A DNA stretch of 64,000 bases from Sulfolobus islandicus Y.N.15.51. GTDB taxonomy: Archaea > Thermoproteota > Thermoprotei_A > Sulfolobales > Sulfolobaceae. Both the position numbers and the translations under genes were made by a program. Positions 7,910-16,322 of this stretch are shown here, piece by piece (position 1 is the stretch's first letter; each line of letters starts with the position of its first letter). The notes under the pieces are model-generated. The model was not told the DNA's origin, did not search any database, and worked only from the letters and a program-made list of their open reading frames with translations. Location of the stretch: positions 310,001 through 374,000 of the forward strand of contig NC_012623.1 of assembly GCF_000022485.1 (NCBI RefSeq), written 5' to 3'.

Positions 7910-7992
7910 GGCGTTCAGTGATAAATCTTTCGGTTGAACTTCAAGCATAGTGTCAACTAACATTGCCACGTGGGTCCTTTCAACCCACGTGG
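7910..7992 (-). repeat. Inverted repeat R2, copy A, with a perfect 10-bp hairpin
   Basis: The reverse complement of this 83-nt segment matches 12302-12384 at roughly 85 percent. One end is a perfect hairpin (7966-7992, arms CCACGTGGGT and ACCCACGTGG with a 7-nt loop). The other end contains a TATA-like AAGATTTAT and the shared CTGAACGCC. Hairpin-tipped, IR-less ends resemble those of IS200/IS605 elements, so a relic end is possible. Confidence 0.75.
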
Positions 7993-7995
7993 TTT

Positions 7996-9193
7996 ACGGT
8001 AGACCCAAAATCACCTCCTTAAAAATAAATCTATAGTGTAAATAAGTGTTTCAATTACATTAAATGTAAAATTCTCTGGATTGAATAAATCAGGAAATAA
8101 AAGAATTAATAATAATCTAAACTCCTCTCTCCCCACCTCCCCCTTGAATATGGTATATAAGGAGTAGAGTACAAGGGCCAGCACGAAGATCAACGTGCGA
8201 AAAACAAACTTAGTAGAACCAGTAAATGGAAGAAAAGCCTTAATGTTCCTATAAGAGGTCTCTATGGGACCCCTTACCTTATTATACAAATCCAACACTT
8301 CCCTCTTGGATAGGTCTAGATTAGTAGCCCTAGCAAAATAAACAAGACTCTTTCTCCTCACTTTTTCCTTGCTGTACACGAGAAACCTGAACTTGACCTG
8401 CTCATCCCTCCTATGCCTCTTACTATTAGTTGTGTAATCCCCGTCAAACTCCTCATACACCTTAACATCCCCAGCCGGGACAGCAACTATATACTTAAAC
8501 TGTGAAATGAAATTGAGCACATCAACAGTGTAGAAACCAGCGTCAAGAGTTATCAACCTTATCTTGAATCCCATTGCCATTACTTGCTCCACAAGAACCT
8601 TCACTATCTCGTCCTTAGTCATACCGTTCACTTGTAGGCAAGTAAAAGTACTTTCCCCTTATACTTGGTTGTTGCGTAGTTCCACGAGTTTCCTTTTTCA
8701 GAGCTCCCTTTCACTGGTTTCCCATGCCACGTCTTGGTTGTCCAGTCTATTGAAAGATCTATCTCCTTTACCCCCTTTAATATCTCCAAGGATATTTTCC
8801 TAGCTCTTTCCAATAGCTTTTCAATCACTTCCATCCCTTGTTTCTCTACGTAATTCCTCACGTTCTGTGGGGATACGTCATACGCTCTGGACTTGTTCTC
8901 TACAGAGTCGTTCCACAAACACGCGGAGATGAGAGTTTTCGCTACCTTCTCTACCTTTTCCCCTTGGAAGTTCAGCATGGAAAGTAATTTATATCCTATT
9001 TGTTGAATGTTATTTTGGTGAGGGAGGCTTGGTGTTACCATCTTCCTATCTCACGTGGTAATACTCCATCTCCCTCACCTTAAACCCTTTCTTCAATTGA
9101 ATTCTTTATACTCTTATAAATTTCTTTATCTTTTATAAATTCGATATTATCCTACCAGAAATATTTTTTCTAATATAATTTTAGGTCTACCGC
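7996..9193 (-). mobile_element. IS4-like insertion sequence (ISC1225-like), decayed
   Basis: Imperfect terminal repeats bound the element: CGGTAGACCCAAAAT at the left and its counterpart ATTTTAGGTCTACCG at the right, with one mismatch. The length of about 1.2 kb is normal for this group. No clear target duplication flanks it: the left side is the R2 hairpin and the right side is unrelated. The transposase is split by one frameshift. The ISC1225 name is a guess from length and protein type. Confidence 0.65.
8011..9041 (-). pseudogene. DDE transposase of IS4-like element, frameshifted
   Basis: The first part (9041 to 8628, 137 residues) contains SIDWTTKTWHGKP with the first catalytic Asp. The second part (GTG 8631 to 8011) contains LITLDAGFYT with the second Asp and YNKVRGPIETSYRNIKAF with the Y-R-E-K signature Glu. 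They overlap in different frames at AAGTGAACGG, where one expects a continuous LLLAY-VNGMTKDE. Together they make a normal length of about 340 residues. The gene is probably inactive unless it is frameshifted. Confidence 0.8.
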
Positions 9194-9311
9194 TCTACAC
9201 TTTAAATAATTATCCTAAACCATTTAAACCATACTGTTATGCCTCTTAAGGTACGTATTCCTCTCTATTAGTGAGGCTTTACCCTTTTATTACTTCTATT
9301 GTATGAAAGGG

Positions 9312-9331
9312 GTTAAACTTATTAGTTTAAC
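9312..9331. promoter_or_regulatory. Palindromic operator candidate upstream of vapBC
   Basis: GTTAAAC and GTTTAAC form a perfect 7-bp inverted repeat with a 6-nt spacer, ending 16 bp before the vapB start at 9347. AbrB-type VapB antitoxins usually bind such palindromes to repress their own operon, so this is the likely autoregulatory site. Confidence 0.55.
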
Positions 9332-9346
9332 TTATGAGTTAAAATT

Positions 9347-9580
9347 ATGGAAGTTAGGGTAAAGGTTAATAAGAAGGGTATTATAGTAGTTCCTAAGGCG
9401 ATAAGAGAAGAGGTCAGAATTAATGAGGGCGATATTGTTAAGATGAGAGTAGAGGGAGGTAAGATAATTATTGAGAAAATAGATCTATGGGATAAGGTGT
9501 GGAAATGTTGTAAGGGGTCTACCGAAGATGCTGAAAGGGAATTAGATGAGGAGGAAGAGGAATTTTGGAAAAGAGCATAA
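9347..9580 (+). CDS. vapB: VapB-type antitoxin, AbrB/SpoVT family
   Basis: The 77-residue protein starts with a swapped-hairpin AbrB domain (VKVNKKGIIVVPKAIREE, then INEGDIVKMRVEGGKIII, residues 4-45). An acidic C-terminal tail follows (about 55-77, rich in Glu), the part that normally blocks the toxin. The next gene overlaps it by 16 nt, the usual vapBC coupling. It is likely to bind the palindrome 16 bp upstream as autorepressor. Confidence 0.88.
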   Translation: MEVRVKVNKKGIIVVPKAIREEVRINEGDIVKMRVEGGKIIIEKIDLWDKVWKCCKGSTEDAERELDEEEEEFWKRA

Positions 9581-10002
9581 TAGTTGATACTTATGCTATC
9601 TTGGCAATGGCATATGGTGAGTTAACGAAGAGGGGAGAGGAGGTTATGGCTGGTATAAGGAGCGGTTTATATGAGGGGGTAATTCCTTCTACCGTAGTTT
9701 TTGAATTTATTGTGTATTGGCTTAGGAGTAGAATTCCCTCCCTTAAGTCCATAGATGAAGCCAGAACATTTCTTTTCACTTATTTCAAGGTTAATGAGTT
9801 GACTTCTGACGATTTTATTGACAGTGCTAAAATTAAGAAGGAGGGTGATGACATCTTGGCAAAGGAAATAAATGGAAGAAGGTTAAGCATAGTTGACTCT
9901 ACAATAATTCATTTAGCTAAGAAATTAGGTGTAGGAATAATAACTGGAGATAAAGATCTCACTCTAGTTGCGAGGAAGTTAGGGATAGAAATTATTTGGT
10001 AA
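9565..10002 (+). CDS. vapC: VapC-type PIN-domain ribonuclease toxin
   Basis: The 145-residue PIN-domain protein starts at TTG 9565 inside vapB. The acidic catalytic set is complete: D8 (IIVDTYA), E47 (VVFEF), D111 (SIVDST) and D129 (TGDKD). VapC toxins cleave tRNA or rRNA in a metal-dependent way when released from VapB; the target here is unknown. The pair sits in an IS-rich stretch, as is common for mobile toxin-antitoxin modules. Confidence 0.9.
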   Translation: MEKSIIVDTYAILAMAYGELTKRGEEVMAGIRSGLYEGVIPSTVVFEFIVYWLRSRIPSLKSIDEARTFLFTYFKVNELTSDDFIDSAKIKKEGDDILAKEINGRRLSIVDSTIIHLAKKLGVGIITGDKDLTLVARKLGIEIIW

Positions 10003-10300
10003 TTTTTTGTACTTTGTCAGATTTTAAAGGGCAAGATTTATATTCTATAAGTAATACTAACTTATTCCAAAATCCCACATGCTAAGATGTTACGCAAAAT
10101 GCTATCCTATAATTGCACTCATTAACGCTTTCAGTGCTTTATGGATTTCTTCAATTTTCATCAATTCTAACGTTAAACATTCCTTTAATCTAACACTTGA
10201 TTTTGAATTTAAGCAAAATTTATGAGTTTAAGTTCTGAGAAAATTGAGGGGATCTAATAAAGCTCTGATCTTTAATTTCTTTATCCGCTTGTAACTTACG
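10003..10300. other. AT-rich spacer between vapC and a truncated transporter gene
   Basis: No supported gene. On the minus strand a stretch of about 40 open codons (LKECLTLELMKIEEIHKAL, ending near 10107) looks like protein but has no start signal. It may be the tail of a lost gene. Confidence 0.3.
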
Positions 10301-11182
10301 TTAATCTTTTGCCTTTATATCTTTTATGGTATTGGAGAATATTGTAAATAGCACTATTAGTAGCATTATTGTCGCATTACCTATATAAGTATATGTGATC
10401 CCCACGACAGTAGCTATTATCGATACTAAAGTGCTCACTATAAATATTGAGACTTGTGTTAAAACTGCTTGTGTGACTGTGACATTTACATAAACATCTT
10501 TATTAATAATATATTGATAAATAGAATTAATATGGATGAAAACATAAGCCACAAGCACTGACTGTAAGAAAGTTAAAACTGAAATAGTTATTAAATCGCC
10601 ACGGATGAAGGGGAATACATATTCAATTGATATGGCAGGGAGTGATAAGAGCAAGAATTTTCTCGTGGTCTCCGACTTCCACTTTAGGGCAATAATGGCA
10701 CCAATTGCTTGAGCTAATATACTCACTACTAAGACTACAGTAATGTATTCTGGGAATGTCTCCTTGTTTACGTAAACAAGTTTGAGAAACAAAACGGTCG
10801 ATGCATTAGCTAAGGCCATAACTGGATATACCCGTGTTTCTAAGAACATGAATATGCGGTTACTCTTTATATAGTTTACCCATACCTTAAAGGAATTGGT
10901 GGAAGAGAGGGTTATCTTAACGTCATTTAATCTCATGGATAAAAGGACTACTATCAATAGAGGGAATCCTATAATCGGTAGATAAGTTCTGGGCAAGTAT
11001 GTATTAAATAGCCCCGCTATTATTAACGCGATGATAGAAGCACCTAAAAAGAAAATTTGCTGAATAGAATTATAATCTATGAATTCACCGTATTTGTCTA
11101 GTAAAGTTCTTGCATAATATCCTAATGATCTGATTACTGTTAAAATTAGGAAATCGAATAAAGCTATTAGAAGGCACCACAT
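10301..11182 (-). pseudogene. MFS-like membrane transporter, N-terminus removed by IS110 copy 2
   Basis: The 293 codons encode at least eight hydrophobic helices. The cytoplasmic loop (VNYIKSNRIFM, about residue 100) corresponds to the loop near residue 200 of the 384-residue MFS protein at 13561-14715, so about 100 N-terminal residues are missing. The frame's first ATG (11182) lies just 10 bp from the IS110 copy 2 boundary, which explains the loss. The original start is not found beyond the element. Even if expressed it is unlikely to transport. Substrate unknown. Confidence 0.6.
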
Positions 11183-11220
11183 GCTTCGCCTCTTATATAA
11201 AACATATTACTCAGATCTGA

Positions 11221-11351
11221 GTAATACAGATCTGACTGGGGTTCAGGCCGTAACGCCTCTTGGGCTCAAAGCCCGATGGGGAGCTTGGCCGCCTCCAATT
11301 CGAACCGGAAGTTGGGCAAAAAGCCCGAATAAAACATAAGGGTGAGTACAA
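11221..11351 (+). ncRNA. Candidate bridge RNA in the left end of IS110 copy 2
   Basis: Same architecture as the leader of copy 1: a TATA box 5' of it, the CAGATCTG palindrome pair, a GGGCT-CAA-AGCCC hairpin (fully paired here, G-U containing in copy 1), a GGGC-AAAAA-GCCC hairpin and a GCCTCCAATT/AATTGGAGGC pairing reaching the transposase start. Its variable segment contains CGCCTCTT (about 11254-11261), identical to the 8 bases at the left junction of this insertion (about 11187-11194). That is expected if this segment is the target guide of a bridge RNA. Confidence 0.55.
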
Positions 11352-12281
11352 TTGGAGGCACCCAGTTGCAGGAATAGATGTATCAAAAGATAAATTAATT
11401 ATGTATTTTCAAGGTAAACTCTACGAGTTTACTAATGATAAGCGAGGTTATGAGGAGATAAGGAAGATCTTGCCTAAGGGTTGCAAGATAGGTATTGAAA
11501 GTACTGGAGTTTACCACATTAACCTAGCAAAGTACTTGATGGGCGAGTATGATGTTAGGATTATTAATCCCTTTATACTCAAGAAGTTCAAGGATTTTAG
11601 GGGTAAGAAGAGTGATAAGAATGATGCTAGCAGAAATAGTTGTAAGCATGGGTAGTGGGTTTACAACAAGTGAGGCTAGGGAGTTAACTAGCCAATGGGA
11701 TTTTGTTACTAGGAGTATTGCTAGGGTTAAGAATAGGTTGAGGAGGGATTTGATACTTTTAGGCTATAAGGATAGTTTATCCAAGAAGAACTTGGAGGAG
11801 GTTTTGAGGGGTGGGGATAGTATAGTGTTGTCTGAGGTTTCTTTTGGAGGAGTTGGAGAGGCTTGAGGCTAGGAAGATTGAGGATAGGCTTAGAGAGTTA
11901 GTCCCCAAGGATAGTTTGATTTTTACTATTCCGGGTATTGGTAGGACGCTGGGTTGTATTATCTTGGCTAGGGTTGGTGATGTTAAGCGTTTTCCTAAAC
12001 CAGAGTCCTTTGTGGTTTATTGCGGTTTAGATCCCGTAGTTGAGAGGAGTGGAAAGGCTGTAATAAGTAGGGGGATTTCCAAGAGGGGTAATAAGTACTT
12101 GCGTAGCTTGTTCTACTTTTTGGCAGTGAGGAATTATTCTAGGAACCCAACCTTATTGAAGTTTTATGAGACACACAAGGATAGGTTGAAAGGTAGGAAG
12201 TTGTATGTTGCTTTGGCTAGGAAGTTGGCAAGGGTTGTTTGGAGTGTATGGTATAATAATAGGCCTTATGAGCCTAAATAA
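11352..12281 (+). pseudogene. IS110-family transposase, copy 2, with several lesions
   Basis: Three reading-frame breaks: one extra base next to the TTG start compared with copy 1, an 8-base deletion near 11630 (after KSDKNDA) and the same +1 junction as copy 1 near 11845. The N-terminal DEDD domain is nearly identical to copy 1. The C-terminal half (YCGLDPVVERSGKAV to KPYEPK-like tail) shares only about half its residues with copy 1. The copy is inactive itself but may be mobilised in trans. Confidence 0.8.
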
Positions 12282-12301
12282 GTAAGCCCTCCCCCGAATC
12301 G

Positions 12302-12384
12302 CCACGTGGGTTGAAAGGACCCACGTGGCAATGTTAGCTAGTACTATGCTTGAAGTTTGACCAAAAGGTTTATTACTGAACGCC
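12302..12384 (+). repeat. Inverted repeat R2, copy B, with a perfect 10-bp hairpin
   Basis: Matches the reverse complement of 7910-7992. The hairpin is at 12302-12328, and a TATA-like AAAAGGTTTATTA (about 12363-12375) lies near the other end. It begins about 20 bp after the transposase stop of IS110 copy 2. Its promoter-like end points towards the gene at 12435. Confidence 0.75.
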
Positions 12385-12405
12385 CGTAGGAGCCTCCTCA
12401 GAAAC

Positions 12406-12425
12406 GGGGTTGATCCCCTCTTTTC
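12406..12425 (+). terminator. GC hairpin followed by T-rich tract
   Basis: GGGG-TTGAT-CCCC followed by TCTTTT, enclosed by GTAGG (about 12386) and CCTAC (about 12428). It resembles a terminator or the end of a short structured RNA started from the TATA-like motif in repeat R2 copy B. It lies just before the next gene, which therefore may need its own start signal. Confidence 0.35.
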
Positions 12426-12434
12426 CCTACAATA

Positions 12435-13040
12435 ATGAAAACGTTAGATTTTTTAATTACATATATCCATATCATAAGAGAAATGTTAGCATATGTCTTT
12501 TGGCATCAAAGAGCTAGAGATTTTCCAGCTAATGAATATGAAAGTTCGCTGTTGAACTTTCATGACTACTTTAATAAAAAAGCCAAGATTGAGGGCTATT
12601 TAGGATCCCTTGTAGTAAAGGTAGATCATGTCCCTTGGATTGAAGGAGAAGTTTATGAAGACTGGTATTTCATAGAAACCTCAAAGACATTGGATTTACT
12701 TAATGATATAATATTGGAATCAAATGATATAAAAGCAGTTCATGATTCTATAGCAAAGATTGCTAGAAACGGTAAGGGTGGGTTATATAAGCTCCTAAAC
12801 GGAGAGCAATTATCCCCATCTTATAGATTTGGTTATTGGATATCTAAACCAGTTGGTATGAGGTATGAAGACTTCTATACTGAGATTAAACCTTTTTCAC
12901 AAAATTTATGGAGAAAGCAATTAGCTATGGGCCCCCTTAGCGAGTTCTGTATATTTTCAAATGAATATTTTAAAGTTCCAGAAAAATATTTTCCGGTTTA
13001 TCAGCAAAGAATTTTATTATACTCTTCCGTTCTCAGCTAG
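12435..13040 (+). CDS. Uncharacterised protein, 201 residues
   Basis: Family not recognised. A soluble protein rich in aromatic residues, with no membrane segment after the first hydrophobic helix ([18 protein letters not shown]) and no catalytic motif I can name. Ordinary Sulfolobus codon use supports a real gene. It converges with the dCTP-deaminase-like gene and overlaps its end by 4 nt. The sequence upstream consists of IS and repeat debris, so its promoter may derive from repeat R2 copy B. Confidence 0.6.
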   Translation: MKTLDFLITYIHIIREMLAYVFWHQRARDFPANEYESSLLNFHDYFNKKAKIEGYLGSLVVKVDHVPWIEGEVYEDWYFIETSKTLDLLNDIILESNDIKAVHDSIAKIARNGKGGLYKLLNGEQLSPSYRFGYWISKPVGMRYEDFYTEIKPFSQNLWRKQLAMGPLSEFCIFSNEYFKVPEKYFPVYQQRILLYSSVLS

Positions 13041-13519
13041 ATTGGTATACCTCCTTGATATTTGCCACTATAAATCCTTTCAGTTTTCTGATCTAATTCT
13101 AAAAATATTAAATGATGAGTGCTAATTCCCTTAGCTAATGAAGAACCATAGACGGAAGTTATAGCTAAGTAAATCTTTCCCTTGTACCCAGCATCAATAA
13201 CAGTAGGAGGAGCTAGAAAACCGTTCCTAGCCATAGTACTTTTTAAGGTTATCAACACCGCTAAGTTATCTGGCATGTTAAACTCCTCACACGACTCGAA
13301 TAAGTAAGTATTAAGGGGTGATAGATTAGCAACCTCTTTAAAAGGTATTTCCCTAATTTTAGCCTTTATACTTGGTAATTTAGCACCCTCTTCAACTTCG
13401 TAGTATTTTTCACCACATATTCTTAAATCGTAGCCGTTCTCCCTTACGTTCTCCTCAACGTAATTCATTATCACTTTGCCTAACAGCTTTTTAATTGACT
13501 GGTGAGAAAGTATCATCAA
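13037..13519 (-). CDS. dCTP deaminase/dUTPase-family protein
   Basis: The 160-residue protein has the trimeric dUTPase/Dcd fold signatures: [12 protein letters not shown] at the start, [12 protein letters not shown] (about residues 23-34), LKSTMARNG (substrate-binding Ser-Arg motif, about 91-99) and [16 protein letters not shown] (about 104-119). In dCTP deaminases the last motif normally carries a catalytic Glu in a T-L-E strand; here the position is occupied by Ala. It is either dUTPase-like or inactive. Enzymes of this family keep uracil out of DNA. Confidence 0.75.
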   Translation of the reverse strand: MMILSHQSIKKLLGKVIMNYVEENVRENGYDLRICGEKYYEVEEGAKLPSIKAKIREIPFKEVANLSPLNTYLFESCEEFNMPDNLAVLITLKSTMARNGFLAPPTVIDAGYKGKIYLAITSVYGSSLAKGISTHHLIFLELDQKTERIYSGKYQGGIPI

Positions 13520-13560
13520 TGAATTAATTCGCGTGAAAAGCTAAAAAGGGATTCTGCTTA

Positions 13561-14715
13561 TTATAACTTTACCTCCCTAAGCTTAGGATGTAATAACCAC
13601 GAAGCTAAGACAAATACCATTCCCGCAATGCCTAAAATGATGTAGTATATTACGTTAATGGTTATCAAGTATTGGGCTAAGAGTATAATGAGTATCTCAA
13701 GTGAGCTTGTAACTAAGACGTCCAATCCTAATACACTTCCCAAAAACTCATCACCAACGCTTTGCTTTATTGTAGCCATTACGTAATTCTCGATAAAGCC
13801 ACTCCCAAATCCGTAAAGCAATAATGAAATTAGCAAAACGTAGGGTGAAGGATATACTAATACCATGTAAAACAAGAAACCACTCAGTATGTAAGTAACT
13901 GCTATTTTAACTGGGTCTTTCATCTTAGTCATTATAAAGCTAGCAATAACTAATACGCCGTACAGTACAGTTTGTGATAGACTATATATTTCCTCAGTAC
14001 CGTAATATACTAGAATTAATAAAGGTAACAAGTAATTTATAGAATAAGTTAGCCCGTCCGTTACAGAATATAACAATATTATGCCCCTAATCCTCTCATC
14101 CTTTCTGAAGAAATCTATTCCAGTAGTTAATTTAACCCTCTCGCTACCACCACCTATGTTAAACCCCTTTAGCATTGCCAATCCAATAAGGCCTAATATG
14201 GCAGTTAGTAACAAGTCATAAGCACCAATTGATTGATATATTAAAAACCAAATAGCACCAGACACCACTCTTGAAGCCATTGAGAATATTCTTATATAGA
14301 ATATTGCCTTAGCCCTAACTTGTTCTGGAACTACAGCATAATAAGCAACGTAACCAACGTTATTTGACAATTCAACAATTATTGTCCTAATGTAGTAAAC
14401 TCCAAATATCCAAGGTATAGAATGGTAAATAAAGGCTAAGGTTAAGGGTAAGAGTAATATGGCAGCCACACCCCTAGTTATGTAAAATAGTTTAGCCCTA
14501 TTGTATTTATCAGATATATAACCCATGAAGTAAGAGACGAAAACTCTCACTAAAGGTCTAGCTATTACTCCTAATCCAAACAATGTTATCTCTTGACGGA
14601 ATAGGAGAATGAAAAGCCAATAAGTGGTTAACTCGTTTTGTATAAAAGAGAATCCTGCAAATACACTAAAGATAGTAAACTTGGTGAATTGTGAATAGTG
14701 AAAAGGGGATGACAT
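13561..14715 (-). CDS. MFS-family membrane transporter
   Basis: The 384-residue protein has about twelve hydrophobic helices in two blocks of six, separated by a charged loop near residues 190-210 (DFFRKDERIRG). The signature between helices 2 and 3 is visible as GYISDKYNRAK (about residues 60-70), the G-x3-D-R-x-x-R type. Substrate unknown. It is related in plan to the truncated protein at 10301-11182. The gene stands alone, with a TATA-rich region before the ATG at 14715. Confidence 0.8.
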   Translation of the reverse strand: MSSPFHYSQFTKFTIFSVFAGFSFIQNELTTYWLFILLFRQEITLFGLGVIARPLVRVFVSYFMGYISDKYNRAKLFYITRGVAAILLLPLTLAFIYHSIPWIFGVYYIRTIIVELSNNVGYVAYYAVVPEQVRAKAIFYIRIFSMASRVVSGAIWFLIYQSIGAYDLLLTAILGLIGLAMLKGFNIGGGSERVKLTTGIDFFRKDERIRGIILLYSVTDGLTYSINYLLPLLILVYYGTEEIYSLSQTVLYGVLVIASFIMTKMKDPVKIAVTYILSGFLFYMVLVYPSPYVLLISLLLYGFGSGFIENYVMATIKQSVGDEFLGSVLGLDVLVTSSLEILIILLAQYLITINVIYYIILGIAGMVFVLASWLLHPKLREVKL

Positions 14716-15198
14716 AGGTTTATACAGAAAAAGAAATTAATAAATATTAATGTGAGGGTGGGAGTAATATTATTTTCTCCAGATTCAAATACTGATTTCA
14801 TAATATCCTTAACGTTGTTCCGTTAGTATTTTCACTAAATTATTAAGCATTTTCTGCTCAAAATCGCCATCATCAGAAAGCTAGAGACTTATTGAATTTA
14901 CTTGTATATCTTTGTCCTAAATGTTAATTCTATCTTTACAGTCCCAACGCTGAATAAAATTAATCCCCATAGTTGTAAGAATAGCAATTATAGTACTCTT
15001 TTCTTATTGAGTGCAATACCATTTGATTAAACCAGTGTTAAGATCTTTAGCAAACCTTATGTGAGAGGATGGATTATAACTATTATGAAAAAGACTCTAG
15101 GACATTCTTTTTCTTTTTAGGAATTACCAACTTTATCAATATATTTTTCCTAAAAATTAGGTTTTGATGGTATGCCATACTCCTAGATATCGAATAAG
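14716..15198. other. Intergenic region with possible gene debris
   Basis: No supported gene in about 480 bp. On the minus strand, codons reading SDDGDFEQKMLNNLVKILTE end at a stop near 14817 and look like the C-terminus of a small helical protein, perhaps a regulator, but upstream stops break it. The rest is AT-rich without pattern. Confidence 0.3.
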
Positions 15199-15371
15199 AT
15201 GACTGCAAGTGCTTTGCGGGTTGCTTCAGAATTGTACAAAAAGTTTATAGATTATTCCGTTAAGTATTACCCATGGGAAAGAGTAAGTACACTAGGGATT
15301 GATACAAGTACGACGAGAACGTTATAACGAGATATACCCTAATATTCCCCTTCTACGTCTTTGAACACTAG
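15199..15371 (+). pseudogene. Fragment of an unrecognised gene with one frameshift
   Basis: ATG 15199 reads MTASALRVASELYKKFIDYS then KYYPWERVSTLGID, and the sense passes to another frame, YDENVITRYTLIFPFYVF, ending at TAG 15369-15371. Both parts look like real protein and join if about one base is changed near 15303. It abuts the end of the ABC transporter operon. The parent family is not recognised; a transposase fragment is possible. Confidence 0.4.
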
Positions 15372-16322
15372 TCAAGTGTATAAATGACAAGCTACCATAT
15401 GATCGTTATCAATAGTTATTAACTGTGGCTCTTTTACTTTACATATGTCTTTCGCAAATGGACATCTGGAAAAGTAACTACATCCTTTTGATTGGTTCTT
15501 CGAATCATCTATCTCTGAGATTTCAAATTCCCTTATGTTGGCTTTATATCCGTTTAATGGTACTGCTTCAATAAGCTTTGTGGTGTATGGGTGGAGTGGT
15601 TTCATAATCACGTTTTTGCTTTTCCCTATTTCAACTAATTTTCCGTGATATAGTATTGCTATTCTATCAGCCATATATTTAGCTACGGATATGTTGTGTG
15701 TGATAAATAGATAAGTTAGATTTTTCTGTATTTGTAAATCTAGTAATAGGTTTAAGATTTGTGCTTGTATTGATACATCTAAGTTGGACGTCGGTTCATC
15801 TAATACTATAAATTCTGGATTGCTAATTAACGCCCTAGCTATTAGTACTCTTTGTCTTTGTCCTCCAGATAACTCATATGGATATCTCTCCGTAATTGAT
15901 GGATCTAATCCTACTTGCTCTAGGCTATTGCGGATTTTATCTATTACATGATCCGGATTAGCCAGTAAGGGTTCCCCAACTATATCCTTTATTCTCAATT
16001 TTGGGTTCATGCTAGAGTAAGGATCTTGGGGTACCAATTGCATTAGCTTCCTTATTTCCCTCATTTCCTTTTCCTTTAAGTTGGTTATGTCATTTCCCTT
16101 AAAGTAAATCTTTCCCTCATCAACTTTAACTAATTTAAGTATGGCTAATCCTAGTGTGGTTTTCCCACTTCCGGACTCACCTAATACTGCTAGAGTCTCT
16201 CCTTTAGTAATACTCAATGTTACGTTATCTATGGCAATCTTCTTCCCTTCTCTTACCTTGTAACTGACTCTTAGGTTTTCTATTTCAACTATAGAGGTGG
16301 CATGCGACACTGTGAGACTCAC
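15372..16322 (-). CDS. Opp/Dpp-type ABC transporter ATP-binding protein (OppF-like)
   Basis: The 316-residue ATPase has Walker A GESGSGKTTLG (about residues 50-60), a Q-loop, the ABC signature LSGGQRQRV (about 150) and Walker B EFIVLDEPTSNLD (about 170). The C-terminal oligopeptide-transporter extension has Cys residues (CSYFSRCPFA, then C and ACHLY) that may bind an iron-sulfur cluster, as in other OppD/F proteins. It is the last gene of a five-gene minus-strand operon and overlaps the preceding ATPase gene by 38 nt. It forms a heterodimer with that protein on the inner membrane face. Confidence 0.92.
   Translation of the reverse strand: MSLTVSHATSIVEIENLRVSYKVREGKKIAIDNVTLSITKGETLAVLGESGSGKTTLGLAILKLVKVDEGKIYFKGNDITNLKEKEMREIRKLMQLVPQDPYSSMNPKLRIKDIVGEPLLANPDHVIDKIRNSLEQVGLDPSITERYPYELSGGQRQRVLIARALISNPEFIVLDEPTSNLDVSIQAQILNLLLDLQIQKNLTYLFITHNISVAKYMADRIAILYHGKLVEIGKSKNVIMKPLHPYTTKLIEAVPLNGYKANIREFEISEIDDSKNQSKGCSYFSRCPFAKDICKVKEPQLITIDNDHMVACHLYT

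Larger units (their letters stand above)
11192..12290 (+). mobile_element. IS110-family insertion sequence, copy 2
   Basis: Direct-orientation relative of copy 1, with the same left boundary sequence (CTTATATAAAAC), a near-identical leader and a near-identical first transposase half; the second half is strongly diverged. The right end falls between the stop at 12281 and repeat R2 copy B at 12302. The insertion beheaded the transporter gene to its left. Together with copy 1 it brackets a 4.5 kb island (coiled-coil gene, IS4-like element, vapBC, transporter). Confidence 0.75.
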
